From NCBI GenBank assembly GCA_025361735.1, contig JANYKD010000330.1, forward strand, positions 1 to 32,145: DNA of 32,145 nucleotides, given 5' to 3'. A program made the position numbers and the translations under genes. The notes beneath the pieces are model-generated. The model was not told the DNA's origin. It was given only the letters and a program-made list of their open reading frames with translations, and ran no database searches. Origin of the DNA: Phycisphaerales bacterium (lineage in GTDB: Bacteria > Planctomycetota > Phycisphaerae > Tepidisphaerales > Tepidisphaeraceae). Below, in pieces: positions 24,691 to 30,308 of this stretch. The stretch's first letter is position 1, and each line of letters starts with the position of its first letter.

Positions 24691-25107
24691 TCACTTCCTC
24701 GGCCGGGCGGGTTTCTTCGGATCCACGGCGCGCGCGGCGTTTACGACCGCTTCCAGCTTTTTGCGATCGTCTCCCTTGAGCTGTGACAGACACCAATCCA
24801 GGTGGTGTCCAAGTGCCGCGAATATCCGGCTCAGCATGCGCGGCGTGTGGCCGATGCCGTTCTCCACGCGCGAGACGGCCGGCTGCCGCGAGCCGATTCG
24901 TTCCGCAAGTTGTCCCTGCGTCAGCTTGGCATTGACGCGCGAGTCGAAGATCAGTCTCGCCACCATGGCATCGAGCGAGTGCTTGGCGTTCAGTTCCCTC
25001 AGCCTGCGGGCATTGCCGAGGATTGGATCGACCATGTCAACCCTGCTGCGCCAGCTCACCGGCGTCACCATTTGTGTTCGGACAGTCGTGCTGCGCGTGC
25101 TCTTCAT
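24691..25107 (-). CDS. XRE-family helix-turn-helix regulator
   Basis: The start is the ATG at 25107, with GAGGAG 5 nt upstream; a downstream ATG at 25035 (MVDPILG) is an alternative. The 138-aa protein has a Cro/CI-type HTH at about 60-85 (LTQGQLAERIGSRQPAVSRVENG) and a basic C-terminus (DPKKPARPRK). Such proteins are either stand-alone repressors or HigA-type antitoxins. No toxin-like gene lies beside it, so it is best called an orphan regulator. A CCGGCC/GGCCGG hairpin (25169-25183) lies in its upstream region. Confidence 0.85.
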   Translation of the reverse strand: MKSTRSTTVRTQMVTPVSWRSRVDMVDPILGNARRLRELNAKHSLDAMVARLIFDSRVNAKLTQGQLAERIGSRQPAVSRVENGIGHTPRMLSRIFAALGHHLDWCLSQLKGDDRKKLEAVVNAARAVDPKKPARPRK

Positions 25108-25463
25108 GTCAACTCCTCAAACTAGCCATGCGGAAACAACTCCACGTTTCTTTCCGGCCTCTCTCCCACCGGCCAAGGGCCGGAGCGAGGGTATTCCGCG
25201 GAGTGGGATTCCGTACAATCACCGACTGATGACCTGCCGTCCTATTGTGCCGTGAAATCGTGAAAAATGACAGATGTCCCGCGGAGTTTCGTCGCCGTGT
25301 GGCCCGCTGCGGCGCGAGAAGATCCTCGCCACCTCCTGGTTGCACCACCTCGTTGGTTCACTTCGCGCCGGGACCTGCCCTGAGTACGCGAAGGATCCGC
25401 CTTCGTACGTCAATCCCGTTGGCTGCGGCGTCACACCAGATCCGTTCGGCGCAAAAAAGAAAA

Positions 25464-25489
25464 AACGCCGGGGGGCTCGGCCCGGCGTT
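25464..25489 (-). terminator. Minus-strand intrinsic terminator in the 25108-25797 gap
   Basis: A 9-bp stem (AACGCCGGG/CCCGGCGTT) with an 8-nt loop, read on the minus strand, is followed by TTTTTTCTTTTTT. No minus-strand protein gene ends here, which points to a non-coding transcript. Confidence 0.75.
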
Positions 25490-25630
25490 AGGAGGAGGGA
25501 ATGGAGAGTGATTCGTCTGACTACAGGTGGGTGTTCGGCTCACCCGCAATCAGTTGTGTTGGCTGAGATGAGTAAAGCAATGACCGTGCCAGAGATTCTT
25601 CCACTGGCTGCCGAAACACGTGGATTGGTA
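25464..25630 (-). ncRNA. Possible small RNA ending in a terminator (tentative)
   Basis: Upstream of the minus-strand terminator there is a hairpin (GGGTG-AGCCGAA-CACCC, 25529-25545) and a pyrimidine run CCCTCCTCCT complementary to a Shine-Dalgarno sequence. No convincing ORF lies on this strand, and the promoter is uncertain (TATACC near 25630). The alternative, on the plus strand, is AGGAGG before an ATG at 25501 that opens a 21-codon ORF. The remainder of the 25108-25797 stretch, from about 25250 to 25450, shows no gene that I can support. Confidence 0.3.
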
Positions 25631-25797
25631 TAACCACCAGTAATCTATTGACTTAGAACGAAATACCCCGTGAACTCAGCGTCCGTGGCACCCTGGCACT
25701 CCCCTGCCCGCGCCTGCCTTGCTGTGTGCCAGTGAGCCAACTTGGCACCATGCGCCTGCCCGTTGCTTTTGTTCGCCCGATTCCGATCATACAGGCA

Positions 25798-26826
25798 ATG
25801 TCGCAAAGTGATGTTTCCGACCGCAACCTCGCCCGGGCTTACCAGGCCGCCCGCGCTATCTGCGGCCGGCACGCTCGCAGTTTCTATTTCGCATCCTTCT
25901 TCCTGCCGCAACCCAAGCGCAACCACGCCTACGCCGTCTACGCCTTTTGCCGGCTGATGGATGATGCCATCGACGTCCCGATCCCGGGGAGCGCGGGCGT
26001 CCTCGCCCGCACGGATGGATGCCAGAGCGGGCGGCCGTCCCCGGCCGCGATCCCAGAGGCCGCCTCCCGAGACAATTGCCACGCTTGCGGCGAACTCGAT
26101 CGCCGTTTCGACCTGCTCCGCCAGCGTCTGGACGACATCTACGCCGGCCGGCTCGCCGAACCGGGAGAGGATGAAACATCGCTGGCGCTTCATGCGTTCG
26201 CCCACACCGTTCACCGCTGCGCAATTCCCATGCAGCACTTTCTCGATCTGGCGGAGGGTTGCAGGATGGATCTCACCATCACCCGCTATGCCACCTGGGC
26301 GGAACTGGAGCGATATTGCTATCTCGTGGCCGGCGTCGTCGGGCTGATCATGTGCCGCGTGTTCGATCTGCGCCATGACGATGCGCTGCGCCAGGCCGTC
26401 ACCATGGGCAACGCGATGCAGCTCACGAACATCCTGCGTGATGTGAAGGAAGACTGGGACCGCGGCCGGATCTACCTGCCCCAGGAAGACCTGGACCGGT
26501 TCGAATGCACCGAGCAGGACATTGCCGCCGGCGTCATGACCGACGGTTTCCGCAAGCTGATGCGTTTTGAGATTGAGCGAGCACGTGCGCTCTATCACCA
26601 GGGCGCCGAAGGGCTGTGCCACCTGCCGGGCGACGGCTCGCGGTTCACCGCCAGCGCCATGGCCGTGATCTACGGCGGAATTCTCGACGCGATCGAGCGA
26701 TTGAATTGCGATGTGTTCTCCTCGCGCGCACATCTCAAGACCTGGCAGAAGCTGCTGCGATTGCCGCTGGCGCTAAGACTCTGCCGCCGGGAAATGGGCG
26801 ATCCCCTGCCGCGGGTATTCGAATGA
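25798..26826 (+). CDS. Squalene/phytoene synthase family protein with an in-frame repeat insertion
   Basis: The start is taken as the ATG at 25798 (342 aa), because the protein then opens just before the conserved YQAARAICGRHARSFYFASFFLP; GTG 25726 gives an atypical extension. The first Asp-rich motif is CRLMDDAID (Asp 55, 56, 59) and the second is NILRDVKEDWDRGRIYLPQEDL. This class condenses two prenyl diphosphates head to head, to squalene (hopanoids) or phytoene (carotenoids). Between the first motif and ELDRRFDLLRQRLDDIYAG there are about 39 residues (about 60-98), roughly 25-30 more than usual, encoded by two GC palindromes. No other terpenoid gene is nearby, so the product cannot be chosen. 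Possible leaderless start: GATCAT 7 nt before the ATG. Confidence 0.9.
   Translation: MSQSDVSDRNLARAYQAARAICGRHARSFYFASFFLPQPKRNHAYAVYAFCRLMDDAIDVPIPGSAGVLARTDGCQSGRPSPAAIPEAASRDNCHACGELDRRFDLLRQRLDDIYAGRLAEPGEDETSLALHAFAHTVHRCAIPMQHFLDLAEGCRMDLTITRYATWAELERYCYLVAGVVGLIMCRVFDLRHDDALRQAVTMGNAMQLTNILRDVKEDWDRGRIYLPQEDLDRFECTEQDIAAGVMTDGFRKLMRFEIERARALYHQGAEGLCHLPGDGSRFTASAMAVIYGGILDAIERLNCDVFSSRAHLKTWQKLLRLPLALRLCRREMGDPLPRVFE
25993..26048. repeat. Paired palindromes inserted in frame in the squalene/phytoene synthase gene
   Basis: Hairpin 1 is GCGGGCG-TCCT-CGCCCGC (25993-26010); hairpin 2 is GCGGCCG-TCCC-CGGCCGC (26031-26048). GATCCC occurs on both sides (about 25980 and 26049). The encoded peptide SAGVLARTDGCQSGRPS is unlike the family. 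Confidence 0.7.
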
Positions 26827-26841
26827 GGTTCTGTGCTGTTG

Positions 26842-28278
26842 TCAGGACGGGATCTCGAGCACAAATACCTGATTCCATCCACCAACCTGGCGCACGTACG
26901 CGATCTTCCGGCCACACGGCGAAAACACACACGCCTCCGGCAGTGGCGCCGACGCCCTCGTCGGCACATTGCGCGCCAAGCCGGCCGCGGTCTCCGCACC
27001 GCTGTCGGGCTGTGTGAGCCGATGCGTCCGGCCGGACTCCGCATCCGTCACGCACACACTGCGGTCCATGACGTGCGCGATGCATTTCCCGTCAGAACTC
27101 CAGGTGAATGCCGAGGCGATGGGCTGCGGATTGTGCGTCAATTGTCGCGGCCGACCGCCGGCGAGGCCGACCGTCCAGAGTTGCACAATGCCATCGTCGT
27201 CCTTCATCAGAAACGCGATGCGCGAATCGACCGGCGAACTACGAAGCCAATGTCGCGGACCCTGGATGCCGGGATATTTCCGGCCGCTGGTGTAGGTCAG
27301 CCGCCGCTGAATGCAGCCCTTGGGTGGAAACGGTCGGTGGGTTGCGGTGCCCTGAAGCGGGCCGTCGCCAATCTGTGTCAGATCATCCGGCAGATCAACG
27401 ATGAAGACCTCGGAGATGATCTGGCCATCATGCGTTCTTACGTCGCCTTGAAACGCGAGAGAATAGCGTGCCGTATCCCGGCCGGACTGGATGCCAATGA
27501 CCTTAGTGCCACCGGTGTCCTCACCGGCGGAGTTAGCGCTTGCGGATTCCGCCGGTGAGGACACCGGCGGCACTTTCACCCAGCCTTCCTCGAACGCCCG
27601 CGCAATCTCGTCTGAGCCCGGCCGCGGGTCGGCGGTCGTGCGAGTCACCAGCACCGAGAAGGCCATGCCCCCATGATTGCGTGTGTGTGTGTGTGTGTGT
27701 GCCGGCTCCACGGGCTTGCCCAGCACGCTGACGCCAATGTTGCGCAGATCGACGTCGTGCGGCGGAGCGTCCGCCTTAAGTTGCGAGAGGATATGGTCCT
27801 GGTAGGTGAAGCTCACGAAGTTGCCGTCGGGGCTGAACACATGAACATGCGTGCCGCCACGCAGCGCCCCGGGAGTGAACGGACACACGAGATCGCGGGC
27901 GTCGAGGTTGATCTCGCGGCCGGGATGGTTCACGTCGACGATCACCCCCTGGCGGCGGCAGGCGGCATACGAGAACTCCGGCGTTGGGTTTTCCGGACCG
28001 AGAATGAACACGATCCGCTCTCGCTGCGTGTCCCACGTGGCGACGCCGCAGCAGGCGCCGTGTCGCGATTCGTAGAGCGTCCGCACCTCGCCGGATTCGA
28101 CCGCCACCATCTCGATGCGTCCGCCGTCAAACACCTCGCCGGATTTGTCGCTGCGGACATCGTAGACGATCCAGCGGCCATCGGGCGAGAAGACCCCGGT
28201 GTTGGTCAGTATGTGGCCATGCCGAGCAAACGTCAGTTGCTTCTCGACAGCCCGAATATTCGTTCCGCGGCCGCTCAT
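26842..28278 (-). CDS. DUF3748 (YidR-like) TolB-type beta-propeller protein
   Basis: The start is placed at ATG 28278 (or 28287), just before AVEKQLTFARHGHILTNTGVFSPDGRW, where the conserved domain begins; the open frame upstream to 28674 is low-complexity repeat sequence. About 478 aa. Propeller blades carry FSPDGRWIVYDVRSD, PFTPGALRGGTHVHVFSPDGNF, FSVLVTRTTADPRPGSDEI, QGPRHWLRSSPVDSRIAFLM and ASAFTWSSDGKCIAHV, a pattern I recognise as DUF3748. Its function is unknown; TolB-like propellers are usually protein-binding. There are two abnormal inserts: a (GT)10-encoded HTHTHT run and a palindrome-encoded SSPAESASANSAGEDTGG segment. No signal peptide is evident at the chosen start. TATCAT lies 7 nt before ATG 28278. 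Confidence 0.85.
   Translation of the reverse strand: MSGRGTNIRAVEKQLTFARHGHILTNTGVFSPDGRWIVYDVRSDKSGEVFDGGRIEMVAVESGEVRTLYESRHGACCGVATWDTQRERIVFILGPENPTPEFSYAACRRQGVIVDVNHPGREINLDARDLVCPFTPGALRGGTHVHVFSPDGNFVSFTYQDHILSQLKADAPPHDVDLRNIGVSVLGKPVEPAHTHTHTRNHGGMAFSVLVTRTTADPRPGSDEIARAFEEGWVKVPPVSSPAESASANSAGEDTGGTKVIGIQSGRDTARYSLAFQGDVRTHDGQIISEVFIVDLPDDLTQIGDGPLQGTATHRPFPPKGCIQRRLTYTSGRKYPGIQGPRHWLRSSPVDSRIAFLMKDDDGIVQLWTVGLAGGRPRQLTHNPQPIASAFTWSSDGKCIAHVMDRSVCVTDAESGRTHRLTQPDSGAETAAGLARNVPTRASAPLPEACVFSPCGRKIAYVRQVGGWNQVFVLEIPS
27506..27573. repeat. 26-bp inverted repeat inserted in frame in the DUF3748 gene
   Basis: The arms 27506-27531 and 27548-27573 pair at 25 of 26 positions around a 16-nt loop. 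The left arm contains the smaller palindrome CCGGTG-TCCT-CACCGG. It encodes SSPAESASANSAGEDTGG, absent from the family as I know it. Confidence 0.8.
27681..27701. repeat. (GT)10 microsatellite within the DUF3748 coding sequence
   Basis: Ten uninterrupted GT dinucleotides plus a final G, encoding AHTHTHTR on the minus strand. Gain or loss of one unit would shift the frame. Confidence 0.95.
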
Positions 28279-28285
28279 GGCGAGC

Positions 28286-28291
28286 ATGATA
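28286..28291 (-). promoter_or_regulatory. TATCAT -10-like box of the DUF3748 gene
   Basis: TATCAT on the minus strand, 7 nt before ATG 28278; no Shine-Dalgarno sequence. A TTGGCC lies 19 bp further upstream. Confidence 0.4.
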
Positions 28292-28336
28292 CACGCAGCC
28301 GCCGTGACCCGGCCAACGGAACGACAAGGAACAACG

Positions 28337-28393
28337 CCCCCGCAGGAGGCAGCACAGGTGTCCCGACTCTGGCTCACGAGGCCTCCTGCTGGG
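28337..28393. repeat. Inverted repeat in the divergent intergenic region
   Basis: CCCC-c-GCAGGAGGC (to 28350) pairs with GCCTCCTGC-t-GGGG (28381-28394) around a 30-nt loop. It lies in the 275-bp gap between the DUF3748 gene and the plus-strand repeat-protein gene; no gene was seen in that gap. Confidence 0.6.
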
Positions 28394-28553
28394 GACCATG
28401 GGCTGGCGGGATCGGCTGTGTCCTCACTGCGAGCCTGAGCCGATGAATGGGAGCGCAGGACAACTGGAGCGCCATGTGTGCTAAGCTGGTATTGGATCGG
28501 ACGAACAAGTAAGAATCGGGGGATGCGACACGTGAAAGGTGACAGGTGACGAT

Positions 28554-28829
28554 ATGGCGAGCAAGAAAGCCGCAGCGAAGCGCAATGGTTATACTCCGGA
28601 GTACTACGCCGCGAACCGGGAGAGAATCCTTGAGGCCCATCGCCAGTACCGCGCAGCCAACCGAGACAAGACAAGCGAGTACGACCGCAAATACTACGCA
28701 GAGAACCGGGAGAAGGTCGACGCGGCCCATCGCGCGTATCACGCGAAGAATCGAGAGAAGATCTTAGAGGCCAAGCGCAAGTACCGCGCAGCGAACCGGG
28801 AAAAGCGACAGGTAAAAGACGACAGTTGA
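28554..28829 (+). CDS. Small basic protein of five 15-residue repeats
   Basis: The start is ATG 28554 (MASKKAAAKRNG), preceded by AGGTGA 6 nt upstream. After 16 residues the protein consists of five consecutive 15-residue units of the form Y-[YRH]-A-x-N-R-[ED]-[KR]-x-x-x-x-x-R-x (first YYAANRERILEAHRQ). It is highly charged, helical and basic, a nucleic-acid-binding or coiled-coil type of composition. Repeats of this style occur in phage and mobile-element proteins, sometimes next to HNH nucleases; none is fused here. It ends 3 bp before the truncated integrase, so it probably belongs to the same mobile element. Function unknown. Confidence 0.7.
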   Translation: MASKKAAAKRNGYTPEYYAANRERILEAHRQYRAANRDKTSEYDRKYYAENREKVDAAHRAYHAKNREKILEAKRKYRAANREKRQVKDDS

Positions 28830-28832
28830 TTT

Positions 28833-29183
28833 ATGGCGAGCATCAACAGCGATCCGAACGAGCGGCGAACAATCCAGTTTGTTGCCAGCGACGGGAGCTG
28901 CAAGACAATTCGGCTGGGCAACGCCACGGCCCGACAGGCCGAGAACGTCAAGGGACACGTTGAGAAGCTGGCGCAGGCCATTGCCACGGGGGACCCCGTT
29001 GCCGACGAAACCGCGAAATGGGCTGCCGAGAAGATCGGCGACAAGCTTCATGCCCGGCTGGCCGCCGTGGGGCTGGTGAAGCCCCCGGGAGTCCGTGTCG
29101 CCGGGCGCGTGGCTGGTCAGCTCGAATGTCACTTTCGCCTCGGTCACTTCCACGTCCACCAACGCAAAGCCCGCAACCATTGA
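28833..29183 (+). pseudogene. Truncated tyrosine-recombinase (integrase) N-terminus
   Basis: The first about 85 residues (MASINSDPNERRTIQFVASD, then KTIRLGNATARQAENVKGHVEKL and DETAKWAAEKIGDKLHARLAAVGLV) read like the start of the planctomycete-type phage integrase. A functional integrase would continue for about 300 residues with an R-H-R-Y catalytic domain. Here the frame changes to unrelated sequence (AGRVAGQLECHFRLGHFHV) and stops at 116 aa. No catalytic domain is found in any frame downstream, so an internal deletion is likely. An att-like copy of a tmRNA/tRNA 3' end follows 50 bp later, where the end of an integrase gene is often found. Confidence 0.6.
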
Positions 29184-29198
29184 AGTTGCGGGCATTTG
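29164..29198 (+). terminator. Strong hairpin at the end of the integrase remnant
   Basis: GCCCGCAAC/GTTGCGGGC (29169-29177 with 29185-29193), extended by GCAAA/TTTGC with a one-base bulge, gives a stem of about 14 bp. The stop codon of the remnant lies in the loop. No T-tract follows, so it may be a terminator or a recombination structure. Confidence 0.45.
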
Positions 29199-29233
29199 CG
29201 ACAATCTGCAATTGGCTGCTACTCGTAGCCAAA

Positions 29234-29262
29234 TGGAGACTGGGGGAGTTGAACCCCCGTCC
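29234..29262 (-). other. att-like copy of a tmRNA (or tRNA) 3' end
   Basis: Read on the minus strand, the segment is a T-arm GGGGG-TTCAACT-CCCCC (29258-29242) followed by AGTCTCCA (to 29234), like the end of tmRNA genes (canonical T-loop TTCAA, acceptor strand ending in TCTCCA). The rest of a tmRNA or tRNA is absent: no anticodon arm or matching 5' acceptor strand is seen upstream on the minus strand. Such 3'-end duplications mark integration sites, and this one lies immediately beyond an integrase remnant. Confidence 0.6.
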
Positions 29263-29286
29263 CAACCCCGGAAATCTCGGGAGATC

Positions 29287-29445
29287 ATGGGTGCTTCAGA
29301 AAAAGCGGCACAGAATCCGGCACAGTCGGCGCCGGGACCGGACTTCGCGGCGGCCGTGGCTTCGATCATGGCCCTGCCGTTGACCGATGCCGAGAAGGCG
29401 GAGTGCGTCCGCCGGCTGCTGGCCGTGCAGGGGGGAAGGCCATGA
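29287..29445 (+). CDS. Small hypothetical protein
   Basis: ATG 29287 has GGGAG at 29278-29282. The 52-aa product has a disordered Ala/Pro/Gln-rich start (about 20 residues) and a helical end, DFAAAVASIMALPLTDAEKAECVRRLLA. The short C-terminal helix pair looks like a real small domain of the kind seen beside planctomycete integrases. The frame is also open upstream across the att-like site, so it may instead be the tail of a longer integrase-associated protein. Function unknown. Confidence 0.45.
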   Translation: MGASEKAAQNPAQSAPGPDFAAAVASIMALPLTDAEKAECVRRLLAVQGGRP

Positions 29446-29610
29446 GAATTGCCGCCAGACCAATGGAGAGAAGAGAAGGAACCGGCGGAAACAGGGATGG
29501 GAGGATCGGCCGGCGTGTCGATCCTGGCGCGTCCCGCCGCCATAATTCGCTCTGTTTTCCGGGCACGCTCGTTTCGACGCTCGATTCTTTCACCTCACGA
29601 GGAACTGACC

Positions 29611-30078
29611 ATGGGCCGACCTTCAAAATCAATGGCGGAATGGATCGCGGCAATGGGGCCGCTGCGGGAACACTGGCGAGAGGTCAACCGGCAGGACAAG
29701 GAAGAACGAGAACGGATACGGGCGCAGATCAAGGCCAGTGACAAGAACCGGCCGAAGTGCAGATGCGCCGCCTACCCCTGGCCCCATCGGCCGGGTGGCG
29801 GCTTGTGCCGCTGGCCCGATCCGCCGGTTGAGTGCTGGCAACGCAAGCACGTTGTACGGCCGTACCGCTGGCGATACACGGGACTTCGCCGGCAGATTGC
29901 CCGCGCCAATGGGTTGCATCCGGTCAAGGACCGCGACCAGATATTCGCACTGGTGGAGAAGGCGCTGCACCTTGCCAAAGAACTGAAGCGCCGATGCCCG
30001 AGGTTGAAGTACCGGAACATGCAGATTACCGAGAATGGGGTATCGGGAAGTTATCAATCGGCCGGCCCGGTGATGTAG
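29611..30078 (+). CDS. Cys-rich small protein, probably zinc-binding
   Basis: The start is ATG 29611 (MGRPSKSMAEW), with GAGGA 7 nt upstream; the frame is open further 5' but without such a site. 155 aa. A charged helical N-terminus is followed by a Cys/His cluster KCRCAAYPWPHRPGGG and LCRWPDPPVECW, whose three to four Cys and one His could bind a metal. A basic helical C-terminal half (LRRQIARANGLHP, KALHLAKELKRRCPRLKYR) follows. From memory, proteins with this CxCxAYPWPHRPGG motif are found in planctomycete accessory regions. A role in DNA binding within the mobile region is possible but unproven. Confidence 0.6.
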   Translation: MGRPSKSMAEWIAAMGPLREHWREVNRQDKEERERIRAQIKASDKNRPKCRCAAYPWPHRPGGGLCRWPDPPVECWQRKHVVRPYRWRYTGLRRQIARANGLHPVKDRDQIFALVEKALHLAKELKRRCPRLKYRNMQITENGVSGSYQSAGPVM

Positions 30079-30094
30079 GGTACTGGCCCAAAGT

Positions 30095-30237
30095 GTGGCT
30101 GATGGAAAAGGGACTGTCTACATCGTCCGCAACGACGAACTGGTCGCGACAGCATGAAGATCCTGGTGGATGCTCATATCGGGAGGTTGATGATTGCCGC
30201 GCACTTCGTGACAGTGACGGCCCGGAGTTTGCGGTAG
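30095..30237 (+). pseudogene. Decayed two-gene remnant, possibly toxin-antitoxin (DUF5615-like)
   Basis: A 20-codon frame (GTG 30095, ADGKGTVYIVRNDELVATA) overlaps by ATGA a 27-codon frame starting at 30154 (MKILVDAHIGRLMIAAHFVTVTARSLR). The second peptide looks like the N-terminus of a PIN-like DUF5615 protein joined to its C-terminal strand (FVTVTARSLR), as if the middle were deleted. Both are too short to be intact. This is a tentative reading. Confidence 0.25.
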
Positions 30238-30308
30238 ACGCCTCTGCCCCGGAGCAGGATCCACGGGGCAGGTCATCATTTCCAGAATTCACCTGCGTCG
30301 CCGCTACG

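Noticed and set aside
25219..25434. 71-codon minus-strand frame in the intergenic stretch
   Set aside because: No RBS and no recognisable domain.
25645..26733. 362-codon minus-strand frame over the squalene/phytoene synthase gene
   Set aside because: No motifs and no RBS; opposite a gene with both catalytic Asp motifs.
28287..28674. N-terminal extension of the DUF3748 protein
   Set aside because: The open frame covers a 14-bp inverted repeat and overlaps the divergent repeat-protein gene; the domain starts near 28278.
29234..29600. Complete tmRNA or tRNA gene on the minus strand
   Set aside because: Only the T-arm and the acceptor 3' strand are seen; no matching 5' acceptor strand, anticodon arm or tag ORF was found upstream.
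29442..29741. Frame starting by ATGA overlap with the 52-aa small protein
   Set aside because: It runs out of frame through the start of the Cys-rich protein gene and has shadow-like Arg/Gly composition.
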